Shown here: positions 16,287-23,984 of the stretch, in pieces | Numbering within the stretch: position 1 is the first letter of the stretch | Layout: each line of letters begins with the position of its first letter | Origin: Palsa-504 sp050011155 | Lineage (GTDB): Bacteria; Actinomycetota; Actinomycetes; Streptosporangiales; Streptosporangiaceae | NCBI GenBank assembly: GCA_050011155.1 | Contig: JBEKJP010000018.1 | Location: forward strand, 8,840-72,839 | Length of the DNA stretch: 64,000 nucleotides | Reading direction: 5' to 3' | Program-made: the position numbers and the translations under genes | Notes under the pieces: model-generated | What the model was told of the DNA's origin: nothing | The model's database searches: none | What the model saw: only the letters and a program-made list of their open reading frames with translations

Positions 16287-18227
16287 GTGGTGAGGTTAGT
16301 CCCGGCCAGTTCTTCCCCCCGGCACTGCGGCCGGCCGCACGGAATACCGGGGGCCCCGGTTCGGGTCCGCCATACCGCCCGCCACGCCCGCACGTCGGAG
16401 CTACGGCCTCGCCCGAGAGCCTCGCTTTCCATCCGGTCGGCCGAACGCCGCCGGTGGGCAGCCGACCTGAGCGGCCCGGGCAGCGGCGGGCTGGTCGTCC
16501 ACGGCATGGGCGGCATCGGCAAGTCGACGCTCGCCGCCCAGATCACCGCGCGGGTCGGGCGGCTCCAGGCTAGCCGGGTCATCGGCGTCATGAGCGGCGA
16601 GGTGCCGGCTGCCGCCTTCGCGGCCGGCCCGGCCGAGGCCGACTTCATCGTCTTGGAGAACTTCGACGACAACCTGTCCCGCGAGTCGGGCCGGTGGACC
16701 GTCCGCGACCCGGACCTGGCCGCCCTGCTCGGCACCTGGACCGGCAAGCTGCTGATCACCTGCCGGCATCCCTTCGTCCTGGGGGATCAGGTGGCCTCGA
16801 TCCGCCTGGTTTTCCGGCACCTGGGGCCGCTGACCCGGTCCGGCGCGGCCGAGCTGACCACCGCGCTCCCCGCCATCGGCCTGCTCGGCGAGGCCGAACG
16901 CGACCAGGTGTACCGTCTCACCGCCGGCCACCCGCTGGCCATGGAGTACCTGGACCGGCTGCTGGCCCGGGGCGAGTGCTACCCCGAGCTGGCCAGCCGG
17001 CTGGAGGCCACGATCGGGGTGGCCCTCAAGGCGGGTACCGACGTGCCGCGGACCGAACCGACCGAGCTACCCGAGGCCACGGCCGAGCTGATCGCGTCCG
17101 CGGCGGGCGAGCTGATGTTCGGTGAGCTGTACGGCCGGCTCAGCGCGGGGGCCAGGTCGCTGCTGGTGCGGGCGGCCGCTTTCCGCGGTCCGGTGGCCGC
17201 CGGGATGGTCGCCGCACGGCCTGGTCCCATCGCTGAATGCGAGGCGGCCGGCCTGCTCACCATCGTCTCCGGCCGTGAGCTGGCGGTGCACCGCTGGACC
17301 GCCGAGCAGCTGCGTCGCACGGTGTCCGAGCCCGCGCCGCCCGCGGCCCGCCCCGCCCGGCGCCTCCGGCTAGCCGGGGCCGGCGCGGTCGCGGTCCTGT
17401 CGGTCGTGCTGGCCGTCGAGGCCGGGCATGAGCTGTCCGTCCCGCACCTGGCGGCCGCGGCGGCCCCGGCCCGGTCGAGCAGCGCCACGGTGAACAGCGC
17501 CACGGTGAACAGTGCCACGGTGAACAGTGCGATCGCGGTCAGGGACCAGGCCGCGAGCTGGGCGGCCCGCGAAGTCAGCGGCGGTGCCATCATCGCCTGC
17601 GATCCGGCCATGTGCGCCGCGCTGGCCCAGCGCGGTGTCCCGTCCGGGAACCTGCTCGTGCTCGGCCCGGGCGCGGGCGATCCGCTCGGTTCGGATGTGG
17701 TACTCGCGACGGCGGCGGTGCGCGGCCTGTTCGGAAGCCGCCTGGCCAGCGTGTACGCACCCGAGGCGCTGGCCCGCTTCGGCACCGGCGGGGCGCGGAT
17801 CGACGTCCGCATCGTCGCGCCGGATGGATCCGCCGTGTACCAGCGGGCGCTCGCCGCCGACCTGCGGTCCCGCCAGGCGGCAGGTCAGCAGCTGCTGCAT
17901 AACCCGCACGTGGCCGCGACGCCCGCGGCGCGCGGCGCGCTCGCGGCCGGGCGGGTCGACGCGCGGCTGCTGATCACCCTGGCCGCGCTGGCCGCCAGCG
18001 AGCCGGTCCGGGTCACCGGGTTCGGCGCTCCAGATCCCGGTGCCAGCCCCGGCCTGCCGTTGCGCACCGCCGAGCTGACCGCGCCCAGCGCGACCGCGCG
18101 CCGGATGCTGGCCTTCCTCCGCGCTCAGCGCTCGCCGTACCAGCCCGCGTCCGCGAGCCTGGCCGGGTCGGTGCTGACCGTCGAGTTCGCCGCGCCCGCC
18201 CCGCTTGGCCTGCTCCAAGACCATTAG
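16287..18227 (+). CDS. NB-ARC-like NTPase fused to a membrane helix and outer domain
   Basis: A 646-residue protein of unusual build. Residues 60-350 look like a STAND NTPase of NB-ARC type: Walker A GMGGIGKST (73-81), Walker B FIVLENFDDN (120-129), an RNBS-B-like LLITCRHP and a GLPL-like GHPLAMEYL. A transmembrane helix follows at about 362-379, then three SATVN repeats and an outer domain (416-646; IIACDPAMCAALAQRGV, ATAAVRGLFGSRLASVYAPE). That last domain resembles, from memory, the soluble tail of some actinobacterial GT39-type mannosyltransferases. No TPR or WD40 sensor is present. The GTG start follows AAGAGG. Function unknown; signalling across the membrane is speculation. Confidence 0.72.
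   Translation: MVRLVPASSSPRHCGRPHGIPGAPVRVRHTARHARTSELRPRPRASLSIRSAERRRWAADLSGPGSGGLVVHGMGGIGKSTLAAQITARVGRLQASRVIGVMSGEVPAAAFAAGPAEADFIVLENFDDNLSRESGRWTVRDPDLAALLGTWTGKLLITCRHPFVLGDQVASIRLVFRHLGPLTRSGAAELTTALPAIGLLGEAERDQVYRLTAGHPLAMEYLDRLLARGECYPELASRLEATIGVALKAGTDVPRTEPTELPEATAELIASAAGELMFGELYGRLSAGARSLLVRAAAFRGPVAAGMVAARPGPIAECEAAGLLTIVSGRELAVHRWTAEQLRRTVSEPAPPAARPARRLRLAGAGAVAVLSVVLAVEAGHELSVPHLAAAAAPARSSSATVNSATVNSATVNSAIAVRDQAASWAAREVSGGAIIACDPAMCAALAQRGVPSGNLLVLGPGAGDPLGSDVVLATAAVRGLFGSRLASVYAPEALARFGTGGARIDVRIVAPDGSAVYQRALAADLRSRQAAGQQLLHNPHVAATPAARGALAAGRVDARLLITLAALAASEPVRVTGFGAPDPGASPGLPLRTAELTAPSATARRMLAFLRAQRSPYQPASASLAGSVLTVEFAAPAPLGLLQDH
17481..17525 (+). repeat. In-frame 15-base tandem repeat (SATVN x3)
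   Basis: Three copies of AGCGCCACGGTGAAC (the third with one T for C) encode the SATVN linker just outside the predicted membrane helix of the NB-ARC-like protein. Confidence 0.85.
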
Positions 18228-18236
18228 GCCGAACGA
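18214..18236 (+). repeat. Copy 1 of a 23-base sequence duplicated at gene ends
   Basis: This stretch, starting TCCAAGACCAT and ending GGCCGAACGA, spans the stop codon of the NB-ARC-like gene. It matches 23929-23951 at 22 of 23 bases. The partner lies in the last codons of the CrtI-like gene. Confidence 0.75.
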
Positions 18237-18339
18237 GCCAGGTACCCGCCTCGCGGTCGGCGCGCATGCGTTCAGCCCACTGTCGTTTAGCCCGGCCCTG
18301 GTGGGTAGCAGCCTAACCTGGCGGAAGGGAGAGCGGACC

Positions 18340-19509
18340 TTGGCTCGGATCGACGTACTGACCGAACGGCCCACCGGCCTGGTCGACCCGGGCATCTTCG
18401 GCGGCTTCGCCGGCGCCTGCGCCGACGGTGACCTGCGGGCCGCCGTCCGTGACCTGGGCGCGACCAGCATGCGCTGGGCCAGCCGGCCGGACAAGCCCTG
18501 GTGCGGCGAGGCCGAGCCGGTGCTCTGCCTGGATATGGCCGGCGGCACCCTGGAGGACGCGCTGGCCTGGGTGGAGTACTGCAGCGGCACCTACGGGGTC
18601 AGGTACTGGGGTCTCGGCCGCGAGATGTACGACGGCCGGCGCACCGCGGCGGAGTACGTGGCGCAGGCCCGCCGGTGGGCCCGGGAGCTCAGGCGGCTCG
18701 AACCCAGTGGCCCCGGCCTGCGGCTGATCAGCTGCGGCCGGACCGGCCTGGACGACTGGGACCGTGAGGTCATTGACGGCCTGGCTACGTACGTCGACCT
18801 GCACGGGATCCACTTCTACACCGGCTCGGCCGACTACTGGTCCCACGTCCTCGCCCCGCACTACGCCGAACGTGCCCTGTCGGTCGCCGGCGCCCTCATC
18901 GACCGGGCCCGGTACGTGCAGCGGATCGAGCAGGAGATCCACGTCGCCTGCGACGAATGGGGCATCCGGTCGGGCGCCGGGCAAGCCCTGGCCGACACCC
19001 TGGCCGTCGCGACCTACCTGAACGTGTTCGTGCGGCAGTCCTGGACGGTGCGGATGGCGCACCTGGCCCTCACGGTGCCCGTCGGCGCCTCCTCGGATGG
19101 GGAGCTCACCCAGGGTATCTACTACCCGTTCCAGCTGATGGCCTCGGCTTGCCTGCCAGTCGCGGTGGACACCGTCACCTTCTCCGGCACCCACGCTCAC
19201 CGGGACCACCCCGGCGAGCCCTACCGGATCGCCGATCTCGGCCGCTTCCAGCTGCTCGACGTGGCCGCCACGGCCGACCCGGCCCGCAGCAGGCTCACGG
19301 TGTCCGTCGTCAACCGCGATCCCCGCCGGGCTCACCCGACGCGCGTCACCCTGCACGACGCCCGGGCCAGCGGGGTGATGACCGTGCACGAGGTCACCGG
19401 GACCGACGTGGCGACCGTGCGCGCGACCAAGCACGAGGCGTCCGGCGAGTGCGTCGACGTCACGCTCGCCCCCCGCTCCTTTACCCTCCTCGAGCTGCCG
19501 CTCGCCTAG
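18340..19509 (+). CDS. GH51-like alpha-L-arabinofuranosidase, short form
   Basis: A 389-residue protein resembling the catalytic barrel of GH51 arabinofuranosidases. The likely acid/base is Glu95 in YWGLGREMYDG (family: WGxGNEMDG; here Arg replaces Asn) and the nucleophile Glu206 in VACDEWG. The usual C-terminal beta-sandwich is present in part (LTVSVVNRDPRRAHPTRVTLHD). It is shorter than the usual 500 residues. The TTG at 18340 is chosen because GGAAGGGAG lies 8 bases upstream and the protein then starts with the expected strand; an in-frame start further upstream would overlap the preceding gene. No signal peptide, so probably intracellular. Confidence 0.72.
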   Translation: MARIDVLTERPTGLVDPGIFGGFAGACADGDLRAAVRDLGATSMRWASRPDKPWCGEAEPVLCLDMAGGTLEDALAWVEYCSGTYGVRYWGLGREMYDGRRTAAEYVAQARRWARELRRLEPSGPGLRLISCGRTGLDDWDREVIDGLATYVDLHGIHFYTGSADYWSHVLAPHYAERALSVAGALIDRARYVQRIEQEIHVACDEWGIRSGAGQALADTLAVATYLNVFVRQSWTVRMAHLALTVPVGASSDGELTQGIYYPFQLMASACLPVAVDTVTFSGTHAHRDHPGEPYRIADLGRFQLLDVAATADPARSRLTVSVVNRDPRRAHPTRVTLHDARASGVMTVHEVTGTDVATVRATKHEASGECVDVTLAPRSFTLLELPLA

Positions 19510-19533
19510 GCGCTGCTTGCCCAGGCCGGGCCG

Positions 19534-20259
19534 CTACCCGGGCGGCGCGGAACGCAGCGCGACCGCGTCGGCGGGCCGGTTGGTGATCAGCACGGTGACG
19601 CGCGGGTCGGCGAGCCAGCGCCGCAGGCCGGCGTCCTCCTCGACGGTCCAGATCATCGTCTCCAGGCCCGCGCGGTGGCACTGCGCCAGCACACCCGCCC
19701 CGGCTAGCCGGTGGTTCAGGGCGACCCAGTCGGCCCGGCAGGCCCGCAGCCGCCGCATCGGCCTGAGCTCGCTGAACCGCGTCGCCGCCCGCCGGGAACG
19801 CGGCACCTCGGCCAGGTCGCGGCCCAGCGACAGGGCCGCGGGGACCTCGGGGAACCGCGTCTTGACCGCCGCCACCGACTCGTCCTCCAAGGTGGTGACC
19901 ACGAAACGGCCGGGGCCGAGCAGATCGAGGGCCAGTTCGACGACGCGTTCCTCGCCGCCGGTGTCCTTGAGGTCCAGATGGCCGATGGCCTTCCCGGCGA
20001 TCAGCGCCATGACGTCGGCCACCCGCGGTACCTCGTAGCCCGCCCGTTCGCACAGCCGAGCGTAGCTGATCGCGGCCAGCGCTTCGCCCTGGCGCGTCCG
20101 GGCGTCGTGAAAGGCGGCAAGTTCTCCGTCCGCCGTCCGCCGGATATCGAACTCGACGTATTCCGCGCCCGTCTTAAGAGCGTGCGCATAAGTCTCGATG
20201 GTCCCGGCCCGCGGGCCGTGCGCCGAGATAGCTGGGTGATTACCGATGATCGCCCTCAC
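19534..20259 (-). CDS. Glycerophosphodiester phosphodiesterase
   Basis: A 241-residue GDPD-family enzyme, which hydrolyses glycerophosphodiesters to glycerol-3-phosphate and an alcohol. It has the first motif SAHGPRAG, then ETYAHALKTGAEYVEFDIRR and TADGELAAFHD with the metal and catalytic residues, HLDLK, and the terminal TVLITNRPADAVAL strand. No signal peptide, so it is cytoplasmic. It is divergent from the RDD gene, with about 70 bases between the two starts. The last metal-binding Glu motif is HLDLK rather than the common ExK, a small deviation. Confidence 0.85.
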   Translation of the reverse strand: MRAIIGNHPAISAHGPRAGTIETYAHALKTGAEYVEFDIRRTADGELAAFHDARTRQGEALAAISYARLCERAGYEVPRVADVMALIAGKAIGHLDLKDTGGEERVVELALDLLGPGRFVVTTLEDESVAAVKTRFPEVPAALSLGRDLAEVPRSRRAATRFSELRPMRRLRACRADWVALNHRLAGAGVLAQCHRAGLETMIWTVEEDAGLRRWLADPRVTVLITNRPADAVALRSAPPG

Positions 20260-20329
20260 CTATCCCAGTATCGTCATTCAGGGGAGGCGTCGCGCCGCCC
20301 GCCGAGCATTGAGAGAGAGCGAGATTACT

Positions 20330-20941
20330 GTGACTTTTCCGGATCCGTACGACGGGGGAGCGGGCCAGGGAGCCACTCAACCGCCGCGTGACCAGGGCTA
20401 CAACCAGCCGCCGCCGGGCCCGGGCTACGGCCAGCCCGGCGAGGCATACGGCCAGGCGCCCCCCAGTCAGGGATTCACCGCCGCGCCCGCTGTCGGACCT
20501 GGTTACGGACAGTACCCGATGGCGGCCGCGCCGCAGGGCATGTACGTGGACCAGATGTCCGGCCTGCTGCTGCCGGACGGTACCGAACTAGCCAGCGTGG
20601 GCCGCCGCATCGGCGCCTATTTCCTGTCGATCCCGCTCGCGATCGTGACCCTCGGCATCGGCTACATCATCTGGGGCCTCATTGTCTGGGGCAACGGGCA
20701 GACCCCGGCCCTGCAGGTGCTCGGCATGCGGGTCTGGCGTCCGGAGACGAACCGGGTGGCCGGCTTCGGGCACATGGCGCTGCGGGAGATCGTCGGCCGC
20801 ATCGCGGACGGCATCCTGAGCCTCATCACCGAGATCACGTCGTTCGTGCTGTTCGTCTCGAGCCGGGACCGTAAGTCGCTGCACGATCACGTGGCCGGCA
20901 CCGTGGTCCTGTACGACCCGAACAAGACTCTCGCGAGCTGA
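20330..20941 (+). CDS. RDD family membrane protein
   Basis: A 203-residue protein. Residues 1-75 are low-complexity and rich in Pro, Gly, Gln and Tyr, typical of actinobacterial cytoplasmic tails. The RDD domain follows with LASVGRRIGAYFLSIPLAIV, a second helix IGYIIWGLIVWGNGQTPALQVLGMRVWRPE, and a third before SSRDRKSLHDHVAGTVVLYDP. The function of RDD proteins is mostly unknown; some are Na+/H+ antiporters. GTG at 20330 was chosen because earlier in-frame starts overlap the divergent GDPD gene. Confidence 0.8.
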   Translation: MTFPDPYDGGAGQGATQPPRDQGYNQPPPGPGYGQPGEAYGQAPPSQGFTAAPAVGPGYGQYPMAAAPQGMYVDQMSGLLLPDGTELASVGRRIGAYFLSIPLAIVTLGIGYIIWGLIVWGNGQTPALQVLGMRVWRPETNRVAGFGHMALREIVGRIADGILSLITEITSFVLFVSSRDRKSLHDHVAGTVVLYDPNKTLAS

Positions 20942-21050
20942 GACTCGCACTCGCGGGTTGTTATCCGGGTTGCGGGCCGTCCCGCAACCTGTGTGACCTG
21001 TGAGATACGGGTGGCTCCTGCGACCGTCGCCAGGCCGGACTGAACGTGGT

Positions 21051-21096
21051 GAAACCGGGATTCCAGCGCGTTCAAACGCGGTGGAATCCGGGTTTC
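21051..21096. repeat. 46-base imperfect palindrome
   Basis: GAAACCGGGATTCCA and TGGAATCCGGGTTTC pair at 14 of 15 positions, and an inner CGCG/CGCG stem closes around TTCAAA. It could end transcription of the RDD gene 110 bases upstream or be a relic of a small mobile repeat. Confidence 0.65.
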
Positions 21097-21217
21097 ATGC
21101 ACGTGTTCCCATCCGAGACCCCTCCCTTTCCTGCGGTTTTACGGTCCCTGACCATGGCCGCTGTGACAATAGGGGCACATGGGACGTAGCCCTGGCGGCA
21201 TGCGGCGGTATCCGCTC

Positions 21218-21264
21218 ATCGTGTCGGGTTACCCCCTGTATTGCGGGTGGTAACTCGACACGAT
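21218..21264. repeat. 47-base imperfect palindrome
   Basis: ATCGTGTCGGGTTACC (21218-21233) pairs with GGTAACTCGACACGAT (21249-21264) at 15 of 16 positions around a 15-base loop. It is not next to a gene end, so a simple terminator role is doubtful. Confidence 0.65.
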
Positions 21265-21568
21265 CCGGCCGGGCTGGTGCGCATGTGATCAGCGAGACGG
21301 GCGGGGGCAGTGCGGGTACGCCGGGATGCGGGGAAGCCGGATCGCCGCCTCGACGACTAGGCGGCCAGGCCGGTCCTGGCTGATCCAGATCGGACCGCAC
21401 ATCCTGAGGCGGCGAGCGCAACGCGGGCCACTCTAGTCACAAAAGGCGACAACAGGTTCTGTCTTACCTGGTAGTAGCTTCGCCGATACCGACTTGTGCC
21501 TATTTTCCGCTAACGGGATGCCGTGTTCCGAGTGACCAGAATGCGGTCGCGAACTACCGTATTGCCGC

Positions 21569-22424
21569 ATGGAGGACCCCGAGGTTGTCGCCGCCATTGT
21601 GGCTGGTGACCCCGCTGGGCTCGCGGAAGCGTACGACCGGTACGCCGCGCCGCTCTACGCGTACTGCCGGGCCCTGCTGCACGAGCCCGCCGACGCCGCT
21701 GACGCGGTGCAGGACACGTTCCTCGTCGCCACGGCCAAGCTGCGGGACCCGCGCGACCCGGCCCGGCTGCGTTCCTGGCTCTACACGGTCGCACGCAACG
21801 AGTGCTTCCGCCGGCTGCGGGCCGGTAAGGCCCTGTCCGCCCTGGACGAGGCCGCGGACCTGCCCGCGACGAGCGCGGACATCGGTGCCGCGACCGAACA
21901 GGCCGAGCTCAGCCAGCTGATCAGGGCGGCCATGGCGGGGCTCAACCCGGGTGAGCGGGACATCATCGAGCTGAGCCAAGCGGATCGGCCGGCACATCGA
22001 TGACTGCGACATCTGCGGCGAGCGCAAGCGCCGGGAGCTGTCCCCGGCCATGTTCGCCGGCGCCGTGCCGGTCGCGGCCCTGCCATTGACAGCTGGGCCG
22101 GCCTTGCTCTCCTCAGGATTCCGTGAGCAGGTACTGCGCGTCCTGGCCGACCGGTCTCCCACCGGGCTGACGCACCGGCTGAGCGTGGCGAACCGGGCCG
22201 CCCCGTTCGGTCCAAACGGTTTTCCCCGGCCGGCCAGCCCGCCCGGAGCCGCTCCGTGGCAGCGCGTCCGGCACCACCCGCAGGCCGCCGTGGCGGCCGC
22301 GGCCGCCACGGTCGTGGTGGCCGGCGTCATCGTGGCCGCGATCACCTGGTCGCCGTGGACGGGACGCTCACCGTGAACCCGGGCGGCCAGGCGATCACGG
22401 TGGTGCTCAGCGTCAGCCTGTAGC
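21569..22424 (+). pseudogene. ECF-type RNA polymerase sigma factor, internally deleted
   Basis: The first 136 residues are an ECF sigma factor: region 2 is intact (AEAYDRYAAPLYAYCRALLH, AVQDTFLVATAKL, RSWLYTVARNECFRRLR) and the linker runs to LNPGERDIIELS. At about 21977 the frame jumps straight to a late segment (KRIGRHIDDCDICGERKRREL) that is readable only in another frame, from 21978 to 22376, and contains a Cys motif and a membrane helix (AVAAAAATVVVAGVIVAAI). Sigma region 4 is missing. A last piece (LTVNPGGQAITVVLSVSL, stop 22422-22424) is in a third frame. The gene has therefore lost at least two internal blocks. A 144-residue truncated protein could still be made from 21569 to 22003. 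Confidence 0.72.
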
Positions 22425-22464
22425 CACCACTCGCCGGTCACCGGCCTGCGCCGTACCCTTAAGC

Positions 22465-23973
22465 ATGGTGCAGTCAAGTCCTGACGCGGTCGTCGTTGGC
22501 AGCGGGCCCAACGGGCTCGCCGCCGCGGTTACCCTGGCCGCCGCCGGAGTCACGGTGCAGGTCATCGAAGGCGCGCCGACCATCGGCGGCGGCTGCCGGA
22601 CCGAGGAACTGACGCTGCCCGGCTTCCGGCACGACGTCTGCTCGGCCGCCCACCCGCTGGCGGTGGCCTCCCCGTTCTTCCAGCGCTTCGGCCTGACCGA
22701 GCGCGGGGTCACGCTTGCCTTCCCCGAGGTGGAGTTCGCGCATCCCCTCGACGGCGGCCGGGCGGCGGTGGTGACCCGCTCGGTGGCCGAGACGGCCGGC
22801 CGCCTCGGCGTCGACGGCCGCGCCTACCGCCGCCTGTTCGGCCCGCTGACCAGCCATATGGACGACATCTGCCAGGCTATCCTGGCCCCGCTGCGCCTGC
22901 CGCCCGCGCATCCGTTCGCCGCCGCGAACTACGGTCGCCGCGCGATCTGGCCGGCCTCGGCGGTCGCCCGCCGATGGGAGACGGACGAGGCACGCGCGAT
23001 CATGGCGGGCGCCGCGGCCCACGCCATGATGCCGCTCACCGCGGTGCCCACCGCCGGCGTCGGGCTGATGCTGGCCGGGCTGGCGCACGCGGTGGGCTGG
23101 CCGGTGGTGGCGGGCGGCAGCGCCCGGATCACCGACGCGCTGGCCGCGGCCCTGTGCGAGATGGGCGGCAGCATCGAGACCGGCCGCTGGGTGCGCTCGC
23201 TGGCCGAGCTACCGCCGGCCAAGGCGGTCCTGCTCGACGTCTCGCCGAAAACGCTGCTGCAGGTGGCCGGTGACCGGCTGCCCGGCCGGTACCGCGCCGC
23301 GCTGGCCCGGTTCCGCTACGGACCCGGCGTCTGCAAGGTGGACTTCGCGCTGTCCGGCCCGGTGCCGTGGACCAACGAGGACTGCCGCCGGGCCGGGACC
23401 CTGCACCTGGGCGGCACCTTCGAGGAGGTCGCCGCGGCCGAGGCCGAAGTGGCCGCGGGCCAGCACCCCGACGCCCCTTACGTGCTGGTCGTCCAGCCCG
23501 GCGTGGCCGACCAGTCCCGCGCCCCGGCCGGCCAGGAGACGCTGTGGGCCTACTGCCACGTGCCGTCCGGCTCGGACGTCGACATGACCAGCCGGATCGA
23601 GGCGCAGATCGAGCGGTTCGCCCCCGGCTTCCGCGACCTGATCCTGGCCCGCGCCGTGCGCACCGCCGTCGCCGAGGAGGCGGCCAACCCGAACTACGTC
23701 GGCGGCGACATCGCGGTCGGCGCGCAGACGCTGCGGCAGACCGTGCTGCGCCCGGTGGCCAGGTGGAACCCGTACCGGACCCCGGCCCGCGGCGTCTACC
23801 TGTGCTCGTCGGCCACCCCGCCGGTCCCCGGCGTGCACGGCCGCTGTGGCGAACTGGCCGCGCTGACCGCGCTCCGCGACATCTTCGGCCTCCGCGACCG
23901 GCCCGACATCGGTCCGGGCCAAACCAATTCCAAGACCATGAGGCCGAACGAAGCTGGCGCGCGCCCCCGCTGA
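22465..23973 (+). CDS. FAD-dependent oxidoreductase, phytoene-desaturase (CrtI)-like
   Basis: A 502-residue flavoprotein. The dinucleotide-binding motif is VVVGSGPNGLAAAVTLAAAG (about residues 9-28), followed by IEGAPTIGGGCRTEE, and the C-terminal FAD motif is near VYLCSSATPPVPGVHGRCGELAA. Members of this NAD(P)/FAD amine-oxidase-like group desaturate carotenoids or other polyenes; no carotenoid genes are nearby, so the substrate is unknown. The last 15 residues (NSKTMRPNEAGARPR) are encoded partly by a sequence also found at 18214-18236, and look like an acquired tail. The ATG is at 22465. Confidence 0.82.
   Translation: MVQSSPDAVVVGSGPNGLAAAVTLAAAGVTVQVIEGAPTIGGGCRTEELTLPGFRHDVCSAAHPLAVASPFFQRFGLTERGVTLAFPEVEFAHPLDGGRAAVVTRSVAETAGRLGVDGRAYRRLFGPLTSHMDDICQAILAPLRLPPAHPFAAANYGRRAIWPASAVARRWETDEARAIMAGAAAHAMMPLTAVPTAGVGLMLAGLAHAVGWPVVAGGSARITDALAAALCEMGGSIETGRWVRSLAELPPAKAVLLDVSPKTLLQVAGDRLPGRYRAALARFRYGPGVCKVDFALSGPVPWTNEDCRRAGTLHLGGTFEEVAAAEAEVAAGQHPDAPYVLVVQPGVADQSRAPAGQETLWAYCHVPSGSDVDMTSRIEAQIERFAPGFRDLILARAVRTAVAEEAANPNYVGGDIAVGAQTLRQTVLRPVARWNPYRTPARGVYLCSSATPPVPGVHGRCGELAALTALRDIFGLRDRPDIGPGQTNSKTMRPNEAGARPR
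23929..23951 (+). repeat. Copy 2 of a 23-base sequence duplicated at gene ends
   Basis: The same sequence as at 18214-18236, with G instead of T at one position, read in frame as SKTMRPN near the C-terminus of the CrtI-like protein. Confidence 0.75.
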
Positions 23974-23984
23974 TCCCGGCGAGC

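Larger units (their letters stand above)
20942..21568. other. 627-base gap with two long palindromes
   Basis: No gene is convincing here. The gap holds two long imperfect inverted repeats (21051-21096 and 21218-21264), listed separately, and then an AT-richer stretch before the sigma-factor remnant at 21569 that probably held its promoter. Confidence 0.5.
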
